A DNA stretch of 64,000 nucleotides from Neisseria brasiliensis (GCF_009671065.1 NZ_CP046027.1:868001-932000); one strand, 5' to 3'. Counted from the stretch's first letter, positions 31,778 through 41,226 are shown. Numbers and translations are program-made. The notes: a model not told the origin generated them from the letters alone.

Positions 31778-33127
31778 ATGTTGTCATTCCTGAAGTCCAA
31801 ACCGGGTACCCCTGTACCCGAAGCGGAAATACTCGACCGCTACAACCGCTTGCGTTGGCAGGCATTATTCGGCATTTTTATCGGTTATGCCGCCTACTAT
31901 ATCCTGCGTAACAACTTCTTGCTCTCATCGCCTGAACTCATCAGCGAATTCGGATTCACTAAAAAAGACATCGGCTTTATTTCCGGCACCATGTTGGTGG
32001 TGTATGGCATCAGTAAAGGCGTAATGTCGGCGCTGGCAGACAAATCCAACCCGAAACACTTTATGATTTTCGGTTTGGTAATGTCGGGCGTGGTCAATCT
32101 GATGATGGGTTTTTCCGCTTCGTTTTGGATTTTCCTGTTTTTGTGTATTCTCAACGGTATTTTTCAAGGCATGGGCGCAGGTCCAGCTTATGTAGTATTG
32201 GCCAGCTGGTTCCCGCGTAAATCACGCGGCGTGACTACTGCCTTCTTCAACATCTCCCACAACGTCGGCGGCGGCTTGGTGGCCCCGATTGCCGGTGGCG
32301 CCATTGCTTGGCTCGGTACCGAACATTGGCAGGCCGCACACTTCATCGTGCCGACAGCCATTGCAGCAATTATTGCAGTAATCGTCTACATTTTTGGTAA
32401 AGGCCGTACCTACAACGAAGGTTTGCCGCCGATGAACCAAATTCTGAACAATGCCGACGAAGAATTGGTGGTGACCAAAACCGAAGACATCGATTTGACC
32501 ACTTGGCAGATTTTCAAACAATACATCTTAAAAGACATCAATGTTTGGTTCGTTTCTTTTATCGACGTGTTCACCTACATGATCCGCTTCGGCGTATTGA
32601 CTTGGCTGCCGCTGTATCTCTTGGAAACCAAAGGCTTCAGCAAAGGCCAAATGGCCACCGCATTTGCCATTTTCGAATGGGCGGCGATTCCGTCAACCCT
32701 GCTGGCCGGTTATGTGACCGATAAATACTTCAAAGGCAAACGCATGCCCTTGGCCATCGTCACCTTACTCGGCGTGGGCGCGGCCATCTTCGCCTACTGG
32801 GGCGGACAAGACTTGGCCACCGTCACCATCGGCGCGGGCATTGTCGGCTGCTTGATTTATGTACCGATGTTCTTATCATCATTGCAAGCCATCGAACTGG
32901 TGCCGTCATTCGCCGCCGGTTCCGCCACCGGCTTGCGCGGCCTGTTGAGCTATGTGTTGGGCAGCTTCTCCGGCACCGCCCTATTCGGCATTTTGGCTGA
33001 ACGCTACGGCTGGGATGCAGGCTTTTACCTGCTGCTGTTTGCTGTCGTGGCGTGTATTTTCTGCTGCTACATGACCCACCGCGGCGTGATGAAGTTGGAA
33101 CAGAAAAAACTGAATGTTTCACAATAA
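31778..33127 (+). CDS. Organophosphate:phosphate antiporter family transporter (UhpT/GlpT type)
   Basis: MFS protein of the OPA family, 449 residues with 12 helices. Family motifs are AAYYILRNNFLLSSPELI in helix 1, GISKGVMSALADKSNPK after helix 2 and GMGAGPAYVVLASWFPRKSRG around helix 4. Homologs exchange sugar phosphates, glycerol-3-phosphate or phosphoglycerates for inorganic phosphate. The exact substrate cannot be read off, and a UhpC-like sensor cannot be excluded, though no UhpAB genes are adjacent. The SD AAGGATG precedes the ATG. Monocistronic. Confidence 0.87.
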   Translation: MLSFLKSKPGTPVPEAEILDRYNRLRWQALFGIFIGYAAYYILRNNFLLSSPELISEFGFTKKDIGFISGTMLVVYGISKGVMSALADKSNPKHFMIFGLVMSGVVNLMMGFSASFWIFLFLCILNGIFQGMGAGPAYVVLASWFPRKSRGVTTAFFNISHNVGGGLVAPIAGGAIAWLGTEHWQAAHFIVPTAIAAIIAVIVYIFGKGRTYNEGLPPMNQILNNADEELVVTKTEDIDLTTWQIFKQYILKDINVWFVSFIDVFTYMIRFGVLTWLPLYLLETKGFSKGQMATAFAIFEWAAIPSTLLAGYVTDKYFKGKRMPLAIVTLLGVGAAIFAYWGGQDLATVTIGAGIVGCLIYVPMFLSSLQAIELVPSFAAGSATGLRGLLSYVLGSFSGTALFGILAERYGWDAGFYLLLFAVVACIFCCYMTHRGVMKLEQKKLNVSQ

Positions 33128-33142
33128 TATAGCGTTGAACTG

Positions 33143-33183
33143 AAAGGCCGTCTGAAAATAATGTGTTTTCAGACGGCCTTTTC
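33143..33183. terminator. DUS terminator behind the antiporter gene
   Basis: AAAGGCCGTCTGAAAA (33143-33158) and its perfect complement (33166-33181) with flanking T run, shared with the converging 64-residue gene. Confidence 0.85.
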
Positions 33184-33184
33184 T

Positions 33185-33379
33185 TTACCGACCAAACAAA
33201 TTCGCAATCATCTCAACCTGTTCATCACTTGTTTGTGTTTCGCCTAAACGCGCAGCCACTGCCCATTCGCCACTCAAGCCATATTCGGCGGAAATTTCCG
33301 CCCACTTTTCCAGCTTGGTTTCATCGGTGGCATTTTTTGGCAACGGCTCAGTTTTGATGATGGTTTTAGGTATGGTCAT
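33185..33379 (-). CDS. Small hypothetical protein (64 residues)
   Basis: Not recognised. It is acidic and soluble, reading MTIPKTIIKTEPLPKNATDE at the N terminus and ending EMIANLFGR, with a helical C-terminal half. It has a strong AGGAG seven bases before the ATG at 33379, so it is probably a real gene; a TTG two codons upstream is rejected for that reason. It stands alone between two DUS palindromes. No signal peptide or membrane segment is visible. Confidence 0.7.
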   Translation of the reverse strand: MTIPKTIIKTEPLPKNATDETKLEKWAEISAEYGLSGEWAVAARLGETQTSDEQVEMIANLFGR

Positions 33380-33420
33380 AACCAACTCCTTTTGGGCAAT
33401 AATATGATTATAAAAGAAAC

Positions 33421-33457
33421 AAGGCCATCTGAAAGGGTAAACTTTCAGACGGCCTTT
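33421..33457. terminator. DUS-variant palindrome behind valS
   Basis: AAGGCCATCTGAAAG pairs with CTTTCAGACGGCCTT with one G-U position, followed by TTTAT. It lies about 30 bases behind the minus-strand valS stop. Confidence 0.75.
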
Positions 33458-33485
33458 TATGATTTCAAGCAGTTAAGCTCAATCA

Positions 33486-36317
33486 TCAATCTTTCAATTT
33501 CGCCAACTGGCTTTGCACCTTAGCCATTTTGTCTTCCAACTCGGCCAATTCGGTGCGGTCTTTTTCCACCAAATGCGCCGGTGCTTTGTCGGTGTAGCCG
33601 GGCTTGCTCAGTTTGGCGTTGAGTTTGTCCAAGGCTTTTTGCAGTTTTTCGGCTTCTTTGGTCAGACGCGCGGTTTCGGCAGCTTTGTCGATTTCCACTT
33701 TCAGCATCAGGCGAGCGCCGTTGCACACGGCTACTGGGGCATCGTCACCTTCCGGCAGGGTTTCAACCAGCTTGGCTTCGGTCAGGCGTGTCATTGACGG
33801 CAGGTATTTCAGCAGATCTTCAATGTCGCTGCTGCCTTCAATAAACAGCGGCGCTTTAACGTTTGGTGCAATGCCCATTTCGCCGCGTAAGTTACGCACG
33901 GCGCCAATCAGGTCTTGCAGCGCAGTCATTTTATCAAAGGCCGTCTGAACGATTTTGCCTTCATCGGCTACCGGCCATGCGGCAATCATGATACTGTCGG
34001 CTTGCTTGGCGTTGGCCAACGGCGCGACGGTTTGCCATAATTCTTCGGTAATGTACGGCATGATTGGATGCAGCAGGCGCAGAATCACTTCCAATACGCG
34101 CACAAGCGTACGGCGGGTGGTGCGCTGGGTGGTCGGGCATCCGGTTTGGATTTGCACTTTGGCCAACTCGATGTACCAGTCGCAGAAATCGTTCCACACG
34201 AATTCATACAGCGTTTGCGCGGCCAAGTCGAAGCGGTAGGTATCGAAAGCTTCGGTCACGGCGGCTTCGGTTTGCTGCAGGCGACCGATAATCCATTGGT
34301 CAACGAAGGTGTAGGCCAGCGGATCGGTTTCGTTTTGGCCGCAGTCTTTGTCTTCCACGTTCATCAGCACGAAATTGGTCGCGTTCCACAATTTATTGCA
34401 GAAATTACGGTAGCCTTCGGCGCGTTTGAAGTCGAAGTTTACGCTGCGACCAAGGCTGGCGTAGCTAGCCATGGTGAAGCGCAAGGCATCGGCGCCGAAT
34501 ACGGGAATGCCTTCGGGGAACAGTTTCTTCGTGGCTTCAATCACTTGCGGTGTTTTTTCAGGGCGACGCAGACCGGTGGTGCGTTTCACCAAAAGCTGCT
34601 CTAAATCGATGCCGTCAATCAAATCCACCGGATCAATCACGTTGCCTTCGGATTTCGACATTTTTTTGCCTTCGTGGTCGCGCACGATGCCGTGGATATA
34701 CACGTCTTTAAACGGTACTTTGCCGGTGAAGTGGGTGGTCATCATAATCATGCGCGCCACCCAGAAGAAGATGATTTCGTAACCGGTCACCAACACATTA
34801 CTTGGCAAAAAGGCTTTCAATTCATCGGTTTCAGACGGCCAGCCCAAGGTTGAAAACGGCACTAAAGCCGATGAGAACCATGTGTCTAACACGTCTTCAT
34901 CGCGGGTCAAACCGGTTTGGCCGGCCAATTTTTCTGCTTCTTCTTGGTTGCGGGCAACAAATACATTGCCTTGCTCGTCATACCAAGCCGGAATTTGATG
35001 ACCCCACCACAATTGGCGCGAAATACACCAATCTTGGATGTTGTTCATCCATTGGTTGTAGGTGTTGACCCAGTTTTCAGGGATGAATTTCACCGCGCCG
35101 CTGTCAACCGCGTGTTTGGCTTTTTGCGCCAAGCTCATGCCTTTAAACTCGCTCTCCGGCTCGACACCGTTTGGCGTAGCAGACATCGCCACAAACCATT
35201 GGCTGGTCAGCATAGGCTCAATCACTGAGCCGGTGCGGTCGCCTTTCGGCGTCATCAGCGTATGCGGTTTCACTTCAGCCAGCAAGCCTTGCGCTTCCAA
35301 ATCAGCCAGCATTTGTTTGCGTGCGGCAAAGCGGTCGAGTCCGGCATAGCTTTCCGGCAGGGCAAAGCCTGATTGCGCTTCGCCTTTGAAGTTGAACACT
35401 TCGGCTTGGCTCAATACTTTGGCTTCCAAGTCGAACACGTTCACCAACACGGTGTCGTGGCGCTTGCCGACTTCGTAGTCGTTGAAATCGTGTGCGGGGG
35501 TGATTTTCACGCAGCCGGTACCGAAATCTCTTTCTACATATTCATCAGCAATCACGGGGATTTTACGGCCGGTCAGCGGCAGCAGTAATTCTTTGCCGAT
35601 TAAGTGGGCGTAGCGTTCGTCTTCAGGGTTCACGGCCACAGCCACGTCGCCCAAAAGGGTTTCGGGGCGGGTGGTGGCGACAATCACGCTTTCAGACGGC
35701 GTGTCGGCCAGCGGATAGCGGATGTGCCACATCGAGCCTTGTTCTTCCACGCTTTCCACTTCCAAATCGGACACGGCAGTGCCCAGCACAGGATCCCAGT
35801 TTACCAAACGTTTGCCGCGGTAAATCAGGCCTTGTTCAAACAGGCGCACAAACACTTCGGTCACGGTTTCGGCGCGCACGTCGTCCATGGTGAAGTATTC
35901 GCGCGACCAATCGGCCGAGCAGCCGACACGGCGCATTTGCTCGGTAATCGTGCCACCGGAAATGTTTTTCCATTCCCATATTTTTTCTAAGAAGGCTTCG
36001 CGACCCAAATCATGGCGTGAAATGTTTTCTGCCGCCAGTTGGCGCTCAACCACGATTTGCGTGGCGATACCGGCGTGGTCGGTGCCCGGAATCCAGGCCG
36101 TGTTGCAGCCTTTCATGCGGTAGTAGCGGGTCAGGCCGTCCATGATGGTTTGGTTGAACGCGTGCCCCATGTGCAGCGTGCCGGTTACATTCGGCGGCGG
36201 CAATTGAATGGAGAATGCGGGTTTGGCCAAATCCATGTGGGGTTGGAAATAGCCTTGTTTTTCCCAGTTTTGATAATGTTTGCCTTCGATTTCGGCGGGA
36301 TTGTATTTGTCTAGCAT
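33486..36317 (-). CDS. valS: Valyl-tRNA synthetase
   Basis: Charges tRNA-Val. At 943 residues it is a class I synthetase with the HIGH-type motif [12 protein letters not shown] near 45, the editing (CP1) domain with [10 protein letters not shown], the KMSKS motif in [11 protein letters not shown], an anticodon-binding domain, and the C-terminal coiled coil (about 880-943, ending QSQLAKLKD) that is specific to ValRS. ATG at 36317 is chosen, starting [18 protein letters not shown]; the frame extends 10 codons further upstream without support. A leader hairpin precedes it (36349-36397). Confidence 0.98.
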   Translation of the reverse strand: MLDKYNPAEIEGKHYQNWEKQGYFQPHMDLAKPAFSIQLPPPNVTGTLHMGHAFNQTIMDGLTRYYRMKGCNTAWIPGTDHAGIATQIVVERQLAAENISRHDLGREAFLEKIWEWKNISGGTITEQMRRVGCSADWSREYFTMDDVRAETVTEVFVRLFEQGLIYRGKRLVNWDPVLGTAVSDLEVESVEEQGSMWHIRYPLADTPSESVIVATTRPETLLGDVAVAVNPEDERYAHLIGKELLLPLTGRKIPVIADEYVERDFGTGCVKITPAHDFNDYEVGKRHDTVLVNVFDLEAKVLSQAEVFNFKGEAQSGFALPESYAGLDRFAARKQMLADLEAQGLLAEVKPHTLMTPKGDRTGSVIEPMLTSQWFVAMSATPNGVEPESEFKGMSLAQKAKHAVDSGAVKFIPENWVNTYNQWMNNIQDWCISRQLWWGHQIPAWYDEQGNVFVARNQEEAEKLAGQTGLTRDEDVLDTWFSSALVPFSTLGWPSETDELKAFLPSNVLVTGYEIIFFWVARMIMMTTHFTGKVPFKDVYIHGIVRDHEGKKMSKSEGNVIDPVDLIDGIDLEQLLVKRTTGLRRPEKTPQVIEATKKLFPEGIPVFGADALRFTMASYASLGRSVNFDFKRAEGYRNFCNKLWNATNFVLMNVEDKDCGQNETDPLAYTFVDQWIIGRLQQTEAAVTEAFDTYRFDLAAQTLYEFVWNDFCDWYIELAKVQIQTGCPTTQRTTRRTLVRVLEVILRLLHPIMPYITEELWQTVAPLANAKQADSIMIAAWPVADEGKIVQTAFDKMTALQDLIGAVRNLRGEMGIAPNVKAPLFIEGSSDIEDLLKYLPSMTRLTEAKLVETLPEGDDAPVAVCNGARLMLKVEIDKAAETARLTKEAEKLQKALDKLNAKLSKPGYTDKAPAHLVEKDRTELAELEDKMAKVQSQLAKLKD

Positions 36318-36348
36318 GATGGATTCTGTTGAATAAAAATATGACAAA

Positions 36349-36397
36349 ACATCCGCCCTGCCCTTAAAAGATTAGCACTTAAAGGTGCAGCGGATGT
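36349..36397 (-). promoter_or_regulatory. Leader hairpin upstream of valS
   Basis: On the minus strand ACATCCGC (36397-36390) and GCGGATGT (36356-36349) form an 8-bp outer stem, with TGC/GCA and TTTAAG/CTTTTAA pairing further in, followed by TTTTG. It resembles an attenuator-like structure 32 bases before the ATG. No leader peptide with a Val run was found. Confidence 0.5.
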
Positions 36398-36430
36398 CGA
36401 AAATAAGATAGCCTTGATTATAACGCAAAA

Positions 36431-36467
36431 AGGCCGTCTGAAACGAGATTTGCGCTTCAGACGGCCT
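36431..36467. terminator. DUS palindrome behind the broken HTH gene
   Basis: AGGCCGTCTGAA (36431-36442) and TTCAGACGGCCT (36456-36467) with a 13-base inner segment. It lies 42 bases behind the stop of the pseudogene. Confidence 0.7.
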
Positions 36468-36508
36468 CGGGTTTACATCTGCTTGGCGACAGCCATAAAC
36501 AATACAGC

Positions 36509-36802
36509 TTATTTATTTTTGTCGGCCTTGGCTTCTTTTTTCAAAGAAGCGTACAGCTCTGGATCGCGGTTTTTCAGCAAAGAAGCAACGGCCAGATCAT
36601 CGCGGTTGACTTTTGACAAGTCCACACGTTCGATATGCACCAGTCACAACAGCTCACGTACCGGCTTAGGCATGTTGCGGCCGGACTCGTAACGTGAACC
36701 ACCGGACTGGGTCACACCGATGCGGCTCCAAAAGTCCATTTGATTTAAACCGAGTTTTTTGCGGATGTCGCGGATATTGTCAATTTTCTCAAACGACTTC
36801 AT
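36509..36802 (-). pseudogene. XRE-type helix-turn-helix regulator with internal stop codon
   Basis: Read on the minus strand from ATG 36802, 97 codons form one continuous protein apart from a TGA at codon 53 (36646-36644), within GAG CTG TTG TGA CTG GTG CAT. Residues 1-52 hold a helix-turn-helix (RKKLGLNQMDFWSRIGV, then SGGSRYESGRNMPKPV). The part after the stop, LVHIERVDLSKVNRDDLAVA onward to ADKNK, keeps codon structure and a helical, charged composition. A single C-to-T change (CGA to TGA) explains the stop. The SD AAGGAAATC is intact, so a 52-residue DNA-binding fragment could still be made. Confidence 0.85.
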
Positions 36803-37102
36803 GAGATTTCCTTCTTAATGTCTGATATTGTCATCTAAACGGACGGTAAAAATTTTACTGGTCAAGCCTCGAGAACGGCCTGTTGAAAAGTAAAGCATCC
36901 ACTCTATACCGTTTTCCCTAATTATACAGATATATCCGACACATCATTCAAGAGAAATGTGATGATTTTGGCCGGCAACCGGAATAAATCCCGGTTGCCG
37001 GCCAATTATTGATACTTTCTTAAAGAAAATCAATTACTTAAAATACTTAAAATGATAAACACCGCTCTTCTTGTCTATTTTTTACAAAAAACCTACTTTT
37101 GT
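36803..37102. other. Intergenic region with a 15-bp perfect palindrome
   Basis: 300 bases without a gene, between the broken HTH gene and map. Mostly AT-rich, it contains the GC-rich inverted repeat at 36968-37005, described separately, and presumably the HTH gene's promoter. Confidence 0.6.
36968..37005. repeat. 15-bp perfect inverted repeat, GC-rich, no DUS
   Basis: TTGGCCGGCAACCGG (36968-36982) and CCGGTTGCCGGCCAA (36991-37005) around an 8-base loop. There is no T run on the minus strand (AAAATC follows), so it is a poor terminator for map. It could be an operator or an RNA-stabilising hairpin. Confidence 0.75.
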
Positions 37103-37885
37103 TTACGGTTTACCGCTTGCCGGGCTGATGGTCAGAATCTCATAACCGGTTTCGGTCACCAAAACTTCGTGCTCCCATTGGGCTGACAAAGAGCGGTCTT
37201 TCGTAACCACTGTCCAACCGTCGGGAAGTATACGCAAATGACGTTTGCCTTGGTTAATCATTGGCTCAACGGTAAAAATCATGCCCGGTTCGAGCACCAA
37301 GCCTTGGCCTTTTTGGCCGTAGTGTAACACTTGCGGCGCTTCGTGGAAGCCGCGACCGATGCCGTGGCCACAGAATTCCTGCACCACCGAATAGCCGGCA
37401 TTTTCGGCAACCTGCTGACAAGCATAGCCGACATCGCCCAAAGTCGCACCCGGTTTGACTGCTTCAATACCGGCCATCATCGATTCGTGAGTCACGTCAA
37501 TCAGACGTTGGGCAAACGGTTTCACTTCGCCAACGGTAAACATACGGCTGGAGTCGCCATGAAAACCGTCTTTTTTAATGGTTAAGTCGATATTCAAAAT
37601 ATCGCCTTCTTTCAAAGGCTTATCATCAGGAATACCATGGCAGATAACGTGATTGACAGACGTGCAGCATGATTTCGGATACGGTGGATTGCCGTAATTC
37701 AAAGGCGCCGGATAGCCGCCTTGTACATTGACATGGTAGTCATACACCAGCTTGTCGATTTCATTGGTGGTGATGCCCGGTTTCACAAACGGGGTAATAT
37801 AATCGAGCGCTTCGGCGACCAAGCGGCCGAGTTCACGCATTTTCTCGATTTCTTCGGGGGTTTTAATTGATACTTCATCCATCAT
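37103..37885 (-). CDS. map: Methionine aminopeptidase type I
   Basis: Removes the N-terminal Met from new proteins. The 260 residues begin MMDEVSIKTPEEIEKMRELG. Metal ligands are the two Asp in LNIDLTIKKDGFHGDSSRMF, the His in GHGIGRGFHEAPQVLHYG, and the Glu in FTVEPMINQG and WEHEVLVTE. ATG at 37885 is chosen because GAAGGA lies ten bases upstream; a start six codons earlier would lie within that leader. A pair of outward-facing DUS sites occupies the region upstream. Confidence 0.96.
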   Translation of the reverse strand: MMDEVSIKTPEEIEKMRELGRLVAEALDYITPFVKPGITTNEIDKLVYDYHVNVQGGYPAPLNYGNPPYPKSCCTSVNHVICHGIPDDKPLKEGDILNIDLTIKKDGFHGDSSRMFTVGEVKPFAQRLIDVTHESMMAGIEAVKPGATLGDVGYACQQVAENAGYSVVQEFCGHGIGRGFHEAPQVLHYGQKGQGLVLEPGMIFTVEPMINQGKRHLRILPDGWTVVTKDRSLSAQWEHEVLVTETGYEILTISPASGKP

Positions 37886-37905
37886 GTTGATACATTCCTT
37901 CATGT

Positions 37906-37959
37906 TTTCAGACGGCCTAGTCATGGGAACTGATGAATGATTCCCTAGGCCGTCTGAAA
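37906..37959. repeat. Outward-facing DUS pair with 15-bp arms
   Basis: TTTCAGACGGCCTAG (37906-37920) and CTAGGCCGTCTGAAA (37945-37959), separated by 24 bases. It lies between the proline-rich membrane protein gene and map and may terminate the former. Confidence 0.7.
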
Positions 37960-37989
37960 GGTTTAAAACTGTGGCCTACCGCCCGCGCA

Positions 37990-38565
37990 TCAGAATAAAT
38001 TATCGATGACATCTTTGTGCTGCGGTTTCGGTTGCGGTGCCGGCTTTGCTTCGCTGCGCGGTTGGGTAGGCGTAGCTGGTTCAGCCGGACTTGGCGGAGT
38101 CGGGGTCACCGCCGGGCTTGGGAAAGATGGTGCCGGCTGAGTCTGCGGTGTTTCTATCGGGCGTATACGGTTGCCGTCACTGCGCGGACGGGCGCGGCGT
38201 GGCACTTCTTGCGTTGCAAGCGGTTCAGTGCGGCTGTGAGACGGTTCAGAATTGATAAACGGATTGTCTGCGGCCTGCCGGTCGCGATCGGCTTTATTTT
38301 GTCCGCCTGTGGGGGTACGCGCCGTATTGACGGCATCCGGATTCAAGATAACGGTTTCTTGGCTGCTGCCATTGGGTTTCCATACTTCAACGCGATTGGC
38401 TTCGCGCTGCTGTTTTTGTACCTGCTCTTCCTGACGGCGCTCTTCGTCACGCGGTTTAAACGTACCGACGACGCCGATAATCAATGCAATAATGGCCAAA
38501 ACACAGACAGCTAAGATAGTCGTAATCAAGTGTTTCGGTCTGAGTTGGAATTTCTGTTTTGCCAT
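37990..38565 (-). CDS. Membrane-anchored proline-rich protein (hypothetical)
   Basis: 191 residues. A short basic N terminus (MAKQKFQLRPKHL) and one membrane helix (ITTILAVCVLAIIALIIGVVG, written here in part: LAVCVLAIIALIIG) anchor it with the bulk in the periplasm. The outer part is Arg/Gln-rich, then strongly Pro-rich (PAPSFPSPAVTPTPPSPAEP), ending KDVIDNLF. The design is like FtsN or TonB linkers, but no SPOR or TonB domain is present, so no function is assigned. ATG at 38565 is chosen; no strong SD is visible. Confidence 0.75.
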   Translation of the reverse strand: MAKQKFQLRPKHLITTILAVCVLAIIALIIGVVGTFKPRDEERRQEEQVQKQQREANRVEVWKPNGSSQETVILNPDAVNTARTPTGGQNKADRDRQAADNPFINSEPSHSRTEPLATQEVPRRARPRSDGNRIRPIETPQTQPAPSFPSPAVTPTPPSPAEPATPTQPRSEAKPAPQPKPQHKDVIDNLF

Positions 38566-38610
38566 GAATAGAAACTGTCCGTTGGTGTGGCGAATCAAAG
38601 ATTCGGTAAA

Positions 38611-38640
38611 GCCGTCTGAAGGGTTTCAGACGGCATTCTT
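38611..38640. terminator. DUS palindrome behind yraP
   Basis: GCCGTCTGAA-GGG-TTTCAGACGGC, followed by ATTCTT. It is positioned between yraP (minus) and the start region of the proline-rich membrane protein. Confidence 0.7.
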
Positions 38641-38644
38641 ATCA

Positions 38645-39244
38645 TTATGGGGTATAGTTTTGATACAGGGTCACGACTTTCTGTACACCTAGTGTGGTAC
38701 TGACTTTTTGGGTAACCAAAGCCTGCTCTTCAGGCGTGAGAATGCCCATCACATAAGTCACGTTGTCATACGTCACGATTTTAGTGCGCGCTTGGGTGGC
38801 CGGTTTCACGCCCAACAAAGTGGCGCGCACTTTGGAAGTGCCCCAAGTATCGGCGCTGACGTTACCGAAAGTACGGGTTGGCGTGGCTACGGTGATGTAG
38901 TTGTAAATGCCTTCCGCAGCCTGCTCGGAACGGGCGATTTGTTCGACAAAACGTTTTTCGCCTTCGGTCGCCACTTGACCCAGCAGCAATAAACGACGGT
39001 TGTAGCTAACCACATTGATTTTGGGCTGGTAATCAGCAGTTTGATTGTTTTGGCGTAGATAAGACAATGCGGTTTGCTCGACACGCAAGGCCATCACATT
39101 ATCGTCGGTTTGCGCACCGGTGGTGCGGCGGTCAACCGCAGATTTGGTGCCCACAGCCGCGCCGCCGACCACAGCGCTGACGCAGCCGCTCAAAGTTGCT
39201 GCCAACAAAGCTGCCGTCAGCAAGGTTTGGAATGGTTTGTTCAT
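38645..39244 (-). CDS. yraP: BON-domain outer-membrane lipoprotein (YraP/DolP, GNA2091-like)
   Basis: 199 residues. The lipoprotein signal peptide ends in LSGC (Cys about 20), and two BON domains follow: about 60-115 with KINVVSYNRRLLLLGQVATEGEK, here given by its core RLLLLGQV, and about 120-195 with TYVMGILTPEEQ. Homologs maintain outer-membrane integrity and sit at the division site. The meningococcal counterpart, GNA2091, is a known surface antigen. ATG at 39244 has AAAGGACG upstream. It is the last gene of the yraN-gmhA-yraP cluster, which is syntenic with E. coli yraN-diaA-yraP. Confidence 0.93.
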   Translation of the reverse strand: MNKPFQTLLTAALLAATLSGCVSAVVGGAAVGTKSAVDRRTTGAQTDDNVMALRVEQTALSYLRQNNQTADYQPKINVVSYNRRLLLLGQVATEGEKRFVEQIARSEQAAEGIYNYITVATPTRTFGNVSADTWGTSKVRATLLGVKPATQARTKIVTYDNVTYVMGILTPEEQALVTQKVSTTLGVQKVVTLYQNYTP

Positions 39245-39273
39245 AAACGTCCTTTCGGATGATGTCAAACAGG

Positions 39274-39308
39274 TTTCAGACGGCCTTGATTGAATAAGGC
39301 CGTCTGAA
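39274..39308. repeat. Outward-facing DUS pair between gmhA and yraP
   Basis: TTTCAGACGGCCTT (39274-39287) and AAGGCCGTCTGAA (39296-39308) with an 8-base loop, just behind the gmhA stop. Confidence 0.7.
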
Positions 39309-39314
39309 CAGAAA

Positions 39315-39908
39315 TCACATGCCTTCGAGCAGCATGGTATCGATGCAGTCACACATCGCGTGAATCAGCAGGATATGGTTTTCCTGAATGCGGGCAGTAC
39401 GCGGGTGCGGCACGTTGAGCAACACATCGCTGTCTTTCAGCATGGCCACCATTTTGCCGCCGTCACGGCCGGTCATGGCGATGACGTGCATATCACGCTC
39501 GTGCGCCGCTTTCATTGCTTCGATGACGTTGCCGGAATTGCCCGAGGTGGAAATGCCAATCAACACATCACCGGCACGACCTAAAGCGCGCACCTGCTTG
39601 CTGAAAATATGCTCGAAACCATAATCGTTGCCGATGGCGGTGAGCGCAGATGTATCGGTGGTGAGCGCCACTGCGGCCAATTCCATGCGTTCTTTTTCAA
39701 AACGGCCGGTCATCTCGGCAGCAAAGTGTTGCGCATCGGCAGCTGAACCGCCGTTGCCGCACACCAAAATTTTGCCGTCGTTCATCAAGCATTGCAGCAG
39801 CAATTGCGCGGCTTCTGCGGTCGGCTCAACCAACACTTGCGCCGCCTGCTGCTTGGCTTCGATACTTTCGCTAAAATGCGCCGCCACGCGCTCTTGTAAT
39901 GTCGTCAT
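39315..39908 (-). CDS. gmhA: Phosphoheptose isomerase (SIS domain)
   Basis: Converts sedoheptulose-7-phosphate to D-glycero-D-manno-heptose-7-phosphate, the first step of LOS heptose synthesis. At 197 residues it is a single SIS domain with [20 protein letters not shown] (including the catalytic-type Glu), [17 protein letters not shown] and the His in [15 protein letters not shown]. These Glu and His residues favour GmhA over its paralog DiaA, although the position between yraN and yraP is that of diaA in E. coli. It follows yraN by 8 bases. Confidence 0.88.
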   Translation of the reverse strand: MTTLQERVAAHFSESIEAKQQAAQVLVEPTAEAAQLLLQCLMNDGKILVCGNGGSAADAQHFAAEMTGRFEKERMELAAVALTTDTSALTAIGNDYGFEHIFSKQVRALGRAGDVLIGISTSGNSGNVIEAMKAAHERDMHVIAMTGRDGGKMVAMLKDSDVLLNVPHPRTARIQENHILLIHAMCDCIDTMLLEGM

Positions 39909-39916
39909 CTAATCAA

Positions 39917-40264
39917 TCAACCTGTGATGTTTTGCACCCATTCGGGCGGTTGGCTTCCCTGAATCAGCACCGCATCCAAGCGGCATGGCGCGTGATTCAG
40001 GCCGTGTTGTTGCAAATAATACTCTACACTTCGTTGCAATTTCAATAATTTGGACGAAGAAATACTGTATGCCGCCTCGCCGAATTGCTGGTTTTTGCGG
40101 TATTTTACTTCAACAAACAGAATCATGTTACCGTTTTTGACAATCAGGTCGATTTCCCCATACGGACAATGCCAGTTGCGTGCCACTAATCGGCAGCCCT
40201 GCTGCTGCAAAAACACCAGCGCCGCATCTTCGCCTGCCGCGCCCTGTTTGTGGTTTAAACGCAT
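39917..40264 (-). CDS. yraN: UPF0102 family protein YraN
   Basis: 115 residues of the endonuclease-like fold. AGEDAALVFLQQQGCRLVARN, abbreviated here to GEDAAL and LVARNW, is followed by GEIDLIVKNGNMILFVEVKYR, which carries the E-x-D-x-E-V-K nuclease-type residues. The cellular role is unknown. The first gene of the cluster with gmhA and yraP, it diverges from rsmI with 66 bases between the starts, the same arrangement as in E. coli. Confidence 0.92.
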   Translation of the reverse strand: MRLNHKQGAAGEDAALVFLQQQGCRLVARNWHCPYGEIDLIVKNGNMILFVEVKYRKNQQFGEAAYSISSSKLLKLQRSVEYYLQQHGLNHAPCRLDAVLIQGSQPPEWVQNITG

Positions 40265-40330
40265 ATCTTGTTCCCCTTAATATATAATGAGCGCACTTTC
40301 TTTCAGACGGCCTCAATGCCGTAAAACATC

Positions 40331-41209
40331 ATGATTCAAAAACACCATCAAAAAGCCTGCGACAGCCTGAGCGCGCAAACATTATACGTGGTCGCCACCC
40401 CCATCGGCAATTTGGCCGACATCACCCTGCGCGCCTTGGCCGTGTTGAAAACCGCCGACATCATCTGCGCCGAAGACACGCGCGTGACCGCCCAATTATT
40501 GAGCGCTTACGGCATACAGGGCAAACTCGTCAGCGTGCGTGAACACAACGAGCAGCACATGGCCGACAAAATCATCCAATACCTTTCAGACGGCCTGATG
40601 GTGGCGCAAGTCTCCGACGCCGGCACCCCTGCCGTGTGTGACCCGGGTGCGAAACTGGCCGAACGCGTGCGCCAAGCCGGCTATAAAGTGATGCCGGTGG
40701 TCGGTGCCAGCGCGGTGATGGGCGCACTCAGCGTCGCCGGCGTGAGCGAGCCGAATTTCTATTTCAACGGCTTTTTGCCGCCGAAATCGGGCGAACGGCA
40801 GAAACTGTTCGCCAAATGGGCTGAAGCCGATTATCCGATTGTGATGTTTGAAACACCGCACCGCATCGAAGCCACGCTGGACGACATGGCCGCCCTGTTT
40901 CCCGAACGCCAATTGGTGTTGGCACGCGAAATCACCAAAACTTTTGAAACCTTCCTCAGCGGCACAGTCAGCGAGATTCAGACGGCCTTACAAGCAGACA
41001 GCAACCAAACCCGCGGCGAAATGGTGTTGATTCTGCATCCTGCCGTGAAAGAAAAAAGCAGTGATTTGCCCGACCATGCGCAAAACGTGATGAAAGTCTT
41101 GGCTGCCGAGCTGCCGACCAAACAAGCTGCCGATTTGGCGGCGAAGATTACCGGCGAGAGCAAAAAGGCATTGTATGATTTGGCGTTGACGTGGAAAAAT
41201 CAGGGTTAG
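40331..41209 (+). CDS. rsmI: 16S rRNA (cytidine-1402-2'-O)-methyltransferase
   Basis: SAM-dependent methylation of the 16S decoding centre. At 292 residues, LYVVATPIGNLADITLRALA and ADIICAEDTRVTAQLLS are hallmark N-terminal segments, and VSDAGTPAVCDPG is the SAM-site loop. A DUS lies within the frame. Start ATG at 40331 was chosen by default; a shorter start is possible because the family's conserved part begins about 18 residues in. Confidence 0.95.
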   Translation: MIQKHHQKACDSLSAQTLYVVATPIGNLADITLRALAVLKTADIICAEDTRVTAQLLSAYGIQGKLVSVREHNEQHMADKIIQYLSDGLMVAQVSDAGTPAVCDPGAKLAERVRQAGYKVMPVVGASAVMGALSVAGVSEPNFYFNGFLPPKSGERQKLFAKWAEADYPIVMFETPHRIEATLDDMAALFPERQLVLAREITKTFETFLSGTVSEIQTALQADSNQTRGEMVLILHPAVKEKSSDLPDHAQNVMKVLAAELPTKQAADLAAKITGESKKALYDLALTWKNQG

Positions 41210-41226
41210 AACAACCAATCTTAAAA

